From Moringa oleifera (taxonomy: Eukaryota; Streptophyta; Magnoliopsida; Brassicales; Moringaceae), in the NCBI GenBank assembly GCA_021397835.1, contig JAJFZO010000407.1:3596001-3660000 (forward strand): 64,000 nt of DNA. The letters run 5' to 3'. Positions 1-10,397 of this stretch are shown here, piece by piece. How positions within the stretch are numbered: the first letter of the stretch is position 1; every line of letters starts with the position of its first letter. The translations under genes were made by a program, and so were the position numbers. The notes under the pieces are model-generated. The model saw nothing but the letters and a program-made list of their open reading frames with translations. It did not search any database and had not been told where the DNA came from.

Positions 1-139
1 CTTGATTAAAAAGTAAATAACATAAGATTTGTTATGATATTTAGTTTTCATATTATATTTTTACTAATATAAGTTTTAAAAAATCCATATTTAAGGTTTT
101 TTTCTCTTTTTTGTTTCTGCTATTACGGTTTGGTTGCCC

Positions 140-1715
140 AAAAGGCAGTTTAATCTGTTATTAAAAACCGGGAACCCATTTGACAATAGAGCATACTCAA
201 AAATGCTGCAACTAAGCCATGAACACCATGCCCCAAGTGACAGCAGCACAAACCGTGGCAATCCTTTCCATTATCATTACTGATTTCAGTCTGTATGGGC
301 CATCTTCGATAGAGGGCTCACTTGACATTCTCTGCTGCGGAGGCCCGTACGATAGCGTCGCCGACGGCTGCATCCTCAAATGGCAGAGTGACACCGTGGT
401 AATCCTGATTTCACTTTCACCATTCCCTACATGTATTGGATTCCATACCTTTTGTTTCTTTCCATTTTTAGTCGTTGGGACGATTGGCATTCTCATAATT
501 GGGACCAAAAAGCAACTGGGTATTTATTCTTTTGATTTTTTCAGACTTTGATTTGTGGCTTCAGATGGTAAGGTAGATGTCAAAAAGTAAAAATTGTTTT
601 GGCAGTATTGAACGACTTGTTGCTTGGAAAACTGGATGGGTTCCTGGTTCGTTGTGTCAGCTTAAAGCGTTAACATTGGAATTTAGCTTTCCTGACAATG
701 TCATCTTTGTTAATGCACTGTAATGATCCATATTTCAAGTGCATTTTGATGGAACCTTTTCGATGACAGAAAAGATATTTAGAGACACTAACATGCACAA
801 GGTTCCCTCCAATTTTTTTGTCTAGCTTGCCACAATGTTTAATGCTTACGATCTGAGGAACCTGATAATCCCCCTTCAAACACCATGAATTGGTTTCCCC
901 TCTATTTTTCCTTGGCTTCTCTTTTTCTACCTTTAAATTAAGAATGATTTTGGTTTGATTAGCTGGAGCTTGGTCCTAAAATATGATTGTCTAAGATGGT
1001 GGGTTCAGGTTTTCCCAAACCATAAGCTGAGTGGTTAGGGATGCTGAAGGAATTTTTGGGAGATTTTTTTAGAATATGGTAATTGTTGGATGTTGTGATT
1101 ATGGAGAGAAAGACGAAGCTTGTCACTGTATAGGGCTTGATTTTCTTCTCGTTTGGCTGACAAAGAGAAAGGATATGAGGGGCCTACTGCTTGAACTGGA
1201 AATAAGACTGGAGACTTTTTGGAGGCAATAGACATAGCCTTATTTTCCTTTCTTTTCAATGGTAGGGCCTGACTTGGTTGTGATGGGGCATGGATTCTGA
1301 TTTCACACCATGTGCTTATCTTCTCAATGACTTTAAGAGCAGAGCACATGAAATAACATGCCATACTGGTAGAGCCATTCATTGATCATGTGGTTTTTGC
1401 TACTTATGTGTAGCATTTAATAACATTTCCTCTTTCTTCTTTCCCTTTTTTTCTTTTGGGGAAGACTCTTGGGAATGATATCTAATTTTCACTGTTCTTC
1501 TTTTTCCTTTTCTGCTCCTACCATCTAAGCATCCCAACGCAACAACTAATAGAGTTGAGCACTTGAACTATATCCTCACTCTGCTACTCGTAACAATAGC
1601 TATGACATGGTACCTTTTTGTTCTATGCCATAGATGCTTATACCATTTAAAGCAATGTAAAGTGTGCTTGGTATAACCTAAAGGTGGTCATATTGTAACT
1701 TGTAGTGAAAACTAT
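140..1715 (+). repeat. Segmental duplication, copy 1 (SSL intron-bearing segment)
   Basis: This segment is homologous, in the same orientation and with many small differences, to about 3990-5225. Shared landmarks include the block near 595-640 matched at 4180-4225, the block near 985-1010 matched at 4575-4600, and the ends near 1660-1715 matched at 5172-5220. Copy 1 contains the decayed SSL exon 1 (about 219-410), which has no counterpart in copy 2. Most of the shared sequence is intron 1 of the pseudogene. Both copies carry a minus-strand open frame beginning near their right side, but its preservation is explained by the DNA duplication and the two frames soon diverge. Confidence 0.7.
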
Positions 1716-2880
1716 CTAGTTTGCTTTATAGCAGTTGTCTAAACTTTTGCAGAAGTTTGAAATCGGAAAGAAAATCAGTATTAGAAATACTTAGTTACCT
1801 TATAATTTTAATTTCTCATAGTTTCTATTGACTGGAAAAGTAATTTCAAAAGAGCTCAATTATGTTTGCCTGTTTGGGAGACTATTGGGAGTACAGTTTG
1901 ATGAGAAAGCTGGCGATCTCTTCAATGCTGATGCATACTTCTGCTTTCTGGTAGTAGGACCGTAAGGAGGTATGGGTAGACAGCTTGATAAAGAATCCGA
2001 AGGGCAGCCCTGTGGCTTCTTGACTTCGGGTTCTATCCGGAGAATAAAAGTACATTTTTTAATGCTTATCTTATCCTCTTCCTAAAGGGAGAGAATGCAA
2101 AGGTAAGAAGTTGTTTTTAGCTTTAACAGTTAAGATTTCACCTCCAAATTGATATCATCTCACCAAGAACATAGAAAATTCCAAGGGAAATTTCAAGATT
2201 TTCGTTTCCTTTTAGGAGCTCATCTAAGAAAAGTCACACGGAGATTACTTCTTTTGAAGTATTATCTAGACTTTTTTGCGTATTAGATTTGAGAAATAGT
2301 ACCAAATTTGCCTTTCTGACTTTTGAGTGTTAATATTTCTTCTAGCATGCTACTATGAATGTGAGAAGTCATAGACATAATTATATGGTCATTTTATGTG
2401 TATGGATGTACCAAGGCCACGTAGTGTTACCATTTGTAAGTCCTTGAAAATGATGGTTTTTGAAAACCTATTTAAAGGTCTTCTTGTGATGAAAATCTGC
2501 TAGCAAATTCAGCCCACTTTTAGTGCTTGTTTATGTTTAATTATTGAGTTTTCTTACTTTTTTTTTTTTTGGAAAGGTCAATGAGCTTTTTTGCTCTTCT
2601 TTTTTGCTTAACACAAATGCTTTACTTGTCTCTTTTCTTACCAAAAAGAAAGAAAAAGAAAAAGAAGTAAATGCCTCTGTTTGCAGGCAACTCATATCAT
2701 CTCTTGAGTGGAAACAGGACTGGCAGATTGTTGAATGACAATAAATCAAGCAGGGAAGTAATTAATTACAAGGCGTTGCTCTTGCCAATGGTGTGGCATC
2801 AAGCAATGACTGTGCTTTGTTCTAGTACCACACCGTTCTGGTTGATTCTAAGGCTTTTGCTTTATGATCCAAATTGTTGA
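219..2880 (+). pseudogene. Strictosidine-synthase-like pseudogene (SSL-psi1), three decayed exons
   Basis: Relics of all three SSL exons lie in order. Exon 1 (about 219-410) begins with an SSL-like start and hydrophobic segment, then jumps to a GGPY..VADG..LKW stretch. About 25 codons that include the usual GES motif are missing. Exon 2 (about 1862-2080) matches the paralogues' GRPLG..F..K.GDL..AD.Y sequence but carries an in-frame TAA at 1963-1965. Exon 3 starts after an acceptor at 2681-2686 and encodes a YHLLSGNRTGRLL-like stretch, then needs a frameshift to continue into an ANGVA..ND-like stretch and fades by about 2880. The end of the propeller is absent. The exon 3 relic resembles the SSL-F style (SGD.TGR) more than the TQESSGR style of SSL-A to E, so its closest relative is uncertain. 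It cannot encode a full protein. Confidence 0.75.
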
Positions 2881-3985
2881 GAAGGACACCATTTTCCGAA
2901 CCTAAATTCAGAAAAAAAAATCAAAGAAAAAATTTTGATTAGAATGTTTTTAATTTTTTCAGTTATTTGAATCAAGATTTTAATTTAAATTAAATTTAAA
3001 AAGTTATATATATATATATAATTGATTTAATCAATATATTATGATTTAATTTTTAAAAAAATATAATTAAAAATTTATTTTTAATATCTATTCTTATTTT
3101 ACCTATAAAATTGGATTGTATTGGTCATGCTTGCTTCAGCAATATAAGTGGATCAATCTAAAGTAAGCAGTGCAGGCATGGTGAAACATGCTGCAACCCA
3201 ATTAGAGAATGAAAATGCCTGTCTCTTTCTAGCTCGCCATTTATACTTCATCCATACCTTATGCCTTCTGTATTTGGAGATATGACAAATTAGTCAGACA
3301 CCAAAGGAGGCCCATGGGCCGTAGTAGATGGGCTAGAAGCCCGCTTATGTGTACAGATAATGGCCGGAAAGCCCAATACGGAGATAAAACAAAAATAAAG
3401 GAAAAAAGGAGAGGGGAAGATAGGCGTCCCTGGATGCACAAATGATGAAGCTGAAAAACAACTCACTGGCTAAGCCCTATCTCTTTCGTTTTCCACTAGT
3501 CGCCCACAGATTCCCTTTTCCCGAGAAAATAACGCCTATCCTTTACCGGGTTCCCTCCTCCTCCCTTAACCCTTACTCCTCACTCTGGTTCAAGGGGAAA
3601 AGTCCTTTCCTGTCCCAGGAAACACCAGTTGGCTCTACGACTGCACCTTGATCGATGTTATCACGCTAACGGACGGGAAATTCTCTGTCCCGAGTTTGGG
3701 CTTCTCTTGGTCCGTCCAGCCAATCAACCGTTCCTGTAATGTCTGGTAGTGTAGGTGCACTAATTTCTGATTATTTTTCCTTGACAGTATGAATAAACAT
3801 ATATCTTTTAAGAAAATTAAAATCGAGAAAGGTGCGAGTTTGTTGTTGGAACAACACTTCAAAATGAGATGTGATTCCCTTTTTGACTTTGGCCCAGAAG
3901 AACCCCTCTAAGACTGTTCTTGAGCTGCTCCTGAAGCTTCTTGGGACTAACCTTTTTTTTTCAAAAGAATTCATGTTTGTTGCCA
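2881..3985. other. Noncoding spacer between the two duplicated segments
   Basis: The left part (2881-3110) is strongly AT-rich, with a short TA run near 3006-3020. The middle (about 3250-3770) is noticeably richer in G and C and looks unlike the flanks. It could be an old transposable-element fragment, but I see no coding domain, terminal repeat or primer-binding site. Short open frames here have no recognisable protein features. Confidence 0.5.
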
Positions 3986-3989
3986 AAGA

Positions 3990-5225
3990 AAAGGATAGGG
4001 AGTTTGATCTGTTAGTAAAAACTTGGAACCCATTTGGGAATAAGACGTACACGAAATTCATTTCCACTTCGGGACCATTGTCATTCTCATAACTGGGACC
4101 AAATAGCAATTGGGTATTTATTTTTTTAATTTTTCAGAATTTGAATTGTGGTGTCAGACAAGGAAAATAGATATCAAAGAGCGGTCTTGGCAGTATTGAA
4201 GGACTTGTTGCTTGGAAAACCTGATGGCTTCCTGGCTCGTTGTGTTGCCTAAAGCGTGAGCATCCCAATTTAGCTTTACTGAAAATGACATCTTTGTTAA
4301 TGCACTATAAGGATCCATATTTCAATCGCATATTGATGGAACCTTTTTCATGACAGAAAAGCTATTTCGAGACACCAACATGCACAAGGCGCCCTCTTCA
4401 ATCTTTTTGGTCTAGCATGCCAGAATGTAATAACTTACTATATATGGCCTGATAATCCCCATTCAAACGCCATAAATTGGTTTCCCCTTTATTTTTCATT
4501 GGCTTTTTTCTTTTAACCTTGAAATTGAGCATAAGTTAGGTTTCGTCTAGCTGGAGCTTCGTCCTGAATTATGATTGTCTAAGATGGTGGGTCCAGGTTT
4601 TCCCAAACCATAAATTGGGTGGCTGTATACATTGAAGGATTTCTGGAGATATTTTTTGGAATATGGTAGCTGTTGGACCGTGATTAAAGAGAGAACAATA
4701 AAAGTTGTCACTGTGTACGGCTTGAGTTTTCTTCTTTTTTTGGCTGGCAAAGGGGCCCTGTGCCGCTTGGACGTGGAAATAAGAAGTGAGGCTCTTTGAA
4801 GGCGATGGATATGTCATTTTCCTTTATTTTCGATGCTAGGACCTGGGTTGGTTGTGGTGGAGCATCGATTCTGATTTCACGCCATGTGCTTGCCTTCTCA
4901 ATAACTTTAGGAGCAGAAAAGTTGAAACAACATGCCCTGCAGGTAGAGCCATTCATTGATCATATGGTTCTATCTTTTCTCATGTACACTTATACTATCT
5001 GCTATGCATACGTGTAGCATGTAATAGCATTTAATCTTTCTGCTTTTCCTTTTTATCTTTCTGGAGGTATGATGTCTAATTTTCCATGTTCTTCTTTTAG
5101 GGTATCTGATCTTATAACCTTGCTCTGCTAAAGTTTTAACATGATCTTACTGTCTTTGTTTTACGTAAAAAGCATGTTGAATAACCTGAAGGTTGTTGTA
5201 TATTAACCTCTGGTGAAACTTATTG
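3990..5225 (+). repeat. Segmental duplication, copy 2 (SSL intron-only relic)
   Basis: This is the second copy of the 140-1715 segment. It matches the sequence on both sides of the first copy's exon 1, but the exon itself is missing: the alignment passes from the match of 148-190 (at about 4000-4044) almost directly to the match of about 461-510 (at 4063-4110). No SSL exon 2 or 3 relic follows. It therefore looks like an intron-1 remnant of a second dead SSL copy. Confidence 0.65.
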
Positions 5226-5640
5226 TATTATTTTACATGTTATTTATTTTTAATAAATTTTTAAAACTTTTAATAATATAAATTTAAACATATGTATTTT
5301 TTCAGTAATCAAAAAATTTTAAATTTTTTATTAAGTTAACTTGAATATTTATTTATATTTATAAAAAAATTAAAATTAAAATTTGTTGTATAAAATTTTT
5401 AATTTAAATATTTTTAATTTTTAAAATTGTTAATAAAATTTAATTTAATTTAATTTAATAAATCATATCTATTATCACTTTTTAAATATAAAATTTTAAT
5501 CGATAATATAAAAAAATATATCAGATTTTAGGTGATATTTATTTTTAATTAATAATAACAATTATTTTTTAAAAAAATTTAAAATAATATGAGGAAAAAA
5601 GTGACTAAGTTGGCGCTATCTCATGAATGCATCAGTGTGC
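5226..5640. other. AT-rich noncoding DNA
   Basis: A low-complexity, A/T-dominated stretch with no coding frame, no recognisable repeat family and no RNA gene that I could see. It separates the pseudogene block from the promoter-bearing duplicated unit of SSL-A. Confidence 0.6.
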
Positions 5641-6029
5641 CGGCCTATAAATAGGAAAATAGATACTGATTTTTGTTAATGTGGTTGTACGAATTGGTGG
5701 TTGGAATGGATGAGTTGTCCGCTTTAATTATGTAAGAGAAAGTTGATCGTTACGTCAGTTAATCTTCTTAATTAAAAAATAATTAGTGGTTTAGAGGTGA
5801 GTGACGATGCTTAATAGTATGATAAAACATATTTTAATATAAAAAGAAGCCAAGGTGGCCGCTGTCGGTACGACAATGCAAACTGCAAGGGGCCATCTAC
5901 AGTGTTCTTCTTTCGCGGTGTCGTGCAGCTTCTTGCAATTAATTTTGTACTGTTCTTCGGAAAAATCTTCTGGTTTTTCTTTTTTGGTGAGAGAACGGAG
6001 AAAAGCATGACAATTGCGGAAGCTTGTAT

Positions 6030-6135
6030 GAAGTAATGAAGAGGACACTTTTAGCACTTTGGTGAGAGGGACCACGACTGTGACTCTGCGAGGCTGTTCT
6101 GCCCAAATTTGCTTTTATATATATATATATATATC
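6030..6135 (+). promoter_or_regulatory. SSL-A core promoter with expanded TATA tract
   Basis: A block at about 6038-6095 (gaagaggacac ... gaccacgactgtga ... gaggctg) is shared with the region upstream of SSL-B at about 10199-10261, and in weaker form with SSL-C, D and E. It is followed by a TA run at about 6116-6134, about 100 bp before the ATG, in the place where SSL-B has a shorter TATATATA. The transcription start is not visible but should lie between the TA run and 6231. Confidence 0.6.
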
Positions 6136-6230
6136 CTTAGCTTCAAGCAGATGAGTGGCAACCGACGGTAACTCTTCAAGCCCATCCATCCAGTTCCAGC
6201 TTGTCTTGCAGAAACTCTTCCATTAGAGCC

Positions 6231-8558
6231 ATGAATTCGAAGCTCGTGCTGACGGCATTCATAGTTGCGCTTATAGCATTTGTCATTGTTCTAATGCTCC
6301 CGAGTCTGTATAAGCCGCCTCGATTGAAGGGGGCGCGCGACGTCCTCGCCTCTTCAAAAGTTATCTCACTCAGCCCTGCAGGAGCTACAGCAGGCGAGAG
6401 TTTGCAGTTCGATAAGAACGGCATAGGCCCTTACACCAGCGTCGCCGATGGCCGCGTCGTCAGATGGGAAGGAGATGAGATTGGCTGGACTACCTTCTCA
6501 ATCTCCTCTCCTCACAGGTATCAAAACTGTCACTAACCCCTCTAATCAGGTTTTCTGAAAATCTTGTGATTTGGCTTTCTGTGCCTAGTTAATAACAGGG
6601 ATATAGGTTTGAGGTGTGTTGAGAATCTCACATTCCCGCTTGAGTTGGTAAGTTCATAGGGAAGAGCTCTGTCATGCTTTCCTTTATTATATGTAAGTCC
6701 CCGAAGTTGGGTTTTCTTAAAACAAGTTCACTGGTTGTGTGCTTGCAGAAAATTTTGAAAACATGACATTTTCATCATAGACATGTGATTGATTCGTTTA
6801 TTTTGATTTCTGAGTGATTTTCAAGATATTTAAAATTGAAACTTCTGATTCTTGGCGGGAACTGGAAACTGCACGTAGCATACATGCACTGCTTTCATGT
6901 AGGTCCACTGTAATTCTTTTTTTCAGGTGTTTGTATATATTTAATCGATTAATTTATTTATTTCTTTTGGGTTGGGCTGAGCACTTAGGATGTTGTCCCT
7001 TAGCTTGTATTCTATATTAAATTGGGTTTCAGATTATTTATAATACCCAGATTTGATTGATTGTCTTTTTAACAGATAGAAACAATGTTATTGAGAGATA
7101 CTCATCATTTTTTATAAAAAAAAAAATTCTTCCTTGCTACTCTATATATATAAATCAATTTTTAAAAAGCTTACCAGAGTGTTAACAGCACAGGGTTTTC
7201 TCAAACAAAAAAAGTCTTGCAGACTCCTTGAGTCGTCAGTCTTGTGGCGAAATTGTTGGAGTGTTGTTCTTGAATTTCTGCTAGATTTATGTGGACTTAA
7301 CACCAATTTGTAATGCATCCCATGTTAAAATGATGGGAAAAGAAGTGATACTATATTGCCCTGGCATGCAGAGCTTCTTAGCATAGTTGGATAGACTTAT
7401 ATTGCTAATGCTATTTTCTTTATAGTCACATTTCAGTTTTTCTTGGCTTTAACTATTTGAACAAGTAATTTTTCAGGCGGAGCTGCACTGAGCCATCAGA
7501 TTTTACTACGGAGAACGTATGTGGGAGGCCATTAGGAATAAATTTTGACAAAAGTGGAGATCTCTACATTGGAGATTGTTACTTCGGCCTTCTAGTTGCA
7601 GGGCCTGAAGGTGGTCTGGGCGAGCAAGTGCTTGGAAAAGTTGAAAATCGGGCCCTTCACTTTACAAACCATGTTGACATTGATAAGGAGAACGATATAA
7701 TTTACTTCACAGATACAAGCAGAGTTTTCTACATAAGGTAATCTACGTATAACCAAAATTTATGCCTTGTATTTGGAGTATCAAGGTTTATTAATCTAGA
7801 AGAAATTAAGGTTAGTGGCAACAATCATGCACCCTTTAGTGTTCACTTTTTTCCTGACGCAGGAAGAAGTCATTTGAAGCTAGCTAGAGACTGTTTTACC
7901 TCTTGCAGAAACATGAATGCGGTTTATTTGTCCCTTTTTGGTCATGACCAACAACTTTTAACCTTGTATAATCTGCAGGGATTACCATGCTTTGCTGTTG
8001 ACCCAAGAGTCCTCGGGTAGGTTAATTAAATATGACAAAGTAAAAAATGAATCCACAGTGTTGATGCGAGACCTTGCTTTCCCCAATGGTGTAGCGTTAA
8101 GCCAAGACCGTTCCTTTATTTTAGTAGCTGAATCAACTAGAAACAGGGTTTGGAGATATTGGCTCACTGGTTCTAAAGCTGGAACACAAGAAATCTTTAC
8201 AAAGCTTCCAGGATCACCGGACAATATCAGAATAAATTCCAAGGGAGAATTCTGGGTAGCCTTGCATGCGAAGGCGACACCTCTGAACTCATTGGCTGTT
8301 TCTTGGAAATTGTTGGGTAAAATTTTGTTAAAGCTCTTCGACTTCTATCAACTGGAGTATCTCCTAGTAGGAGGACAGCCCCATGGCATTGTAGTAAAAC
8401 TGAGTGAGACAGGAGAAATTGTGGAAATCTTAGAAGATACTTATGGGAGGAGTTTGACAGCTCTGAGTGAAGCCTATGAGAGGGATGGAAAGCTTTATTT
8501 GGGGTCCATATTAACACCCAAAATCGGTGTTTATGACCTTGATGACCTTAATGCTTGA
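6231..8558 (+). CDS. SSL-A: strictosidine-synthase-like / APMAP-like beta-propeller protein
   Basis: Exons are 6231-6517, 7477-7737 and 7979-8558. They join with GT-AG sites, both phase 2, to give 375 residues ending in TGA. Residues about 5-24 form a single hydrophobic segment, as in type II membrane anchors or uncleaved signal sequences. The rest is the strictosidine synthase/APMAP six-bladed propeller. Visible motifs are GES (Glu56), VCGRPLG and GDLYIGD in exon 2, FPNG (217-220) and PDNI (263-266); by analogy with paraoxonase-type propellers these are candidate metal-site positions. A sequon NES lies at 206-208. The ATG at 6231 is chosen because it aligns with the paralogues and follows the TATA run; an upstream in-frame start at 6201 is less likely. 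Plant SSL proteins are generally not true strictosidine synthases; the substrate here is unknown. SSL-B is its tandem twin. Confidence 0.9.
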
Positions 8559-10194
8559 TTCAAACCTGAAGATTCGGATGGGTGATCAGCACTTGAAGTT
8601 CAGTTCTGTATCTTGATTTGGTCATATTGTTCTTGTTCTCTCGTAGCGAGCTGTTGACGTGCTAATTTTCAGTGATCTTTCTCGGTCATCCCTGTTTGGG
8701 TAAATAATGATACCTTTCATGTATTGGTGTTTACAATTTGTTTGTACCAGTGCTTGCCTTAAAGCACCGTCTTTGCTTGTATCTTTTTATGAGTACTTCA
8801 GCTGAATCTGCTATGGCTGGCAGACAAGCATAACAGAGTATGAGCAGTTCAGTTTTCCATGAAATTGTTCTGGGATCTTCTTCTTGAATTCTCCGGTATT
8901 TATATTTGATGACCAGCTTGATTGCAATTGAGGGGATTTGCTAGTGCCCCACTTTCCAAAGGGTACCCTACGAAGATGCTATATCTTCTTAGCATTGATG
9001 ACGCAGCTGACTACAATTTTCAAGTGGTAGGCATATCAAGCTCTTGGGAAATCATGGATAGTCTCCCATATCTCCTTGGGGAAGCTGCCTTTTTAGGCAG
9101 AATAAGCAACCATCTATCGAGCTTCTTCCTCATGAATGTCTTTACGAGATCTTAAGACGCCTGCTGGGAGGTCGGGAAAGAAGCTCCTCCCATGTGTTTA
9201 CAAAAATCTGAAAAATTTATAAAAAAAATAACTAATTAGTTAGAAAATTTCACATTTGAAGAATAAACTGATAATAAAGTATAAAAACTATTTTGAGTAA
9301 TTTTTAATTATTTTAATAATAAAATTTTTTAATATTTATTTTAAATTAATATTTAATTTAAACAAAATCAATAAATCAGCATCATGAAAATTTTTAATGA
9401 TTAATAAACACACCGTGAAAAAAAATTTACGTGGTTCACCAGAATAAAAGCCAAAGGTAAGAAAATGATAAACAAGTTTCAAAATTACCTTCACACTAAT
9501 TATTAATTTAAACATTGTTTGGTATTAAAATTTGATTAGAATAAAATTAAAATATTAAAATTTATTTGAAAACATTTTAAAAAATAAGATTTTATTAAAA
9601 ATAAAATTTAAATTTAGTTGATATTATATTTATAATTAATTTAACAAATTAAAAAACTTATTTTTATAAAAATTCAAAAATAAGATCGATAAAATCTCCC
9701 TGATCCATTTTGAAATGTTTTGCATGCATTAAAAAAAAAAAAAAAAAGGTGGCCGGGTTAGCACACTCGTATCATTGCATAAGGGTGGACTTTTCCAGCC
9801 CATAAATAGGAAACTAATCAGTGGTTTTCTTTGTGAGTTTTTATTAATGACGCTTCAAGGTTGGAATGGATGAGTTTGTTGGCTTTAATAATGTAAGAGA
9901 AAGGTGACAGGTAGGTGACCTCATCTTCATAGTGAAAAATTTAACGAGTGGTTTAGAGCTGATTAACGATTACTAAGAAAACATATTTTAATATAAAAAA
10001 CGAGAGACGTGTGTGGCTGCTGTTCCAACAACAATGCAAACTCCAAAAACCCAATCTACAAGCTTCTTTCCCCTGTTTCGTGCAGCGACTTGCACTTAAT
10101 TTTTCATTTTTCTTTCGAGAAAATCTTCTGTCTTTTTGTTAAAAGTTTTTTTTTAAAAGGAGAAAGGAGAAAAGCCTGACAATCACGGAAGCAG
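8559..10194. other. SSL-A 3' flank and AT-rich spacer
   Basis: The first ~600 bp (to about 9170) is homologous to DNA downstream of SSL-B (now at about 16577-16990) and more weakly to that after SSL-C and D, so it is the shared 3' untranslated and flanking region. An open frame at 8922-9155 lies in it but is not kept in the other copies. From about 9200 to 9740 the sequence is AT-rich with an A run near 9730-9748. From about 9750 it becomes the homologue of the SSL-A upstream region (5630 onward), marking the next tandem unit. Confidence 0.6.
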
Positions 10195-10292
10195 TAATGA
10201 AGAGGACGTATTGGGCACGTTTTTTGCTGAGGAGGATCACGACTGTGATTGTTTGAGGCTGTTCTTCCGCCAAAGTTTTGCTTATATATATG
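10195..10292 (+). promoter_or_regulatory. SSL-B core promoter
   Basis: This is the counterpart of the SSL-A block: gaagaggac at 10199, a CACGTT core, then cacgactgtga and gaggctg, followed by TATATATA at about 10282-10290. The ATG lies about 107 bp after the TATA sequence. Homology with SSL-A extends about 450 bp further upstream, so the promoter was duplicated with the gene. Confidence 0.6.
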
Positions 10293-10397
10293 TCCTTAGG
10301 TTCAAGCAGATAAGTGGCAACCAACGATACCTCTTTTCAAAGCCATCCATCTATTTCTATTTCCAGCTTGTCTTGCAGAAACTCTTACATTGGAGCC

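Noticed and set aside
1035..1382. Minus-strand open frame of 115 codons, with a related one at 4708-4956
   Set aside because: Both lie in the duplicated SSL intron segment. Their similarity follows from the DNA duplication, the frames diverge and break differently, and no domain is recognisable.
8922..9155. Open frame of 77 codons after SSL-A
   Set aside because: It lies in the shared 3' flank and is not preserved in the homologous flanks of SSL-B, C or D.
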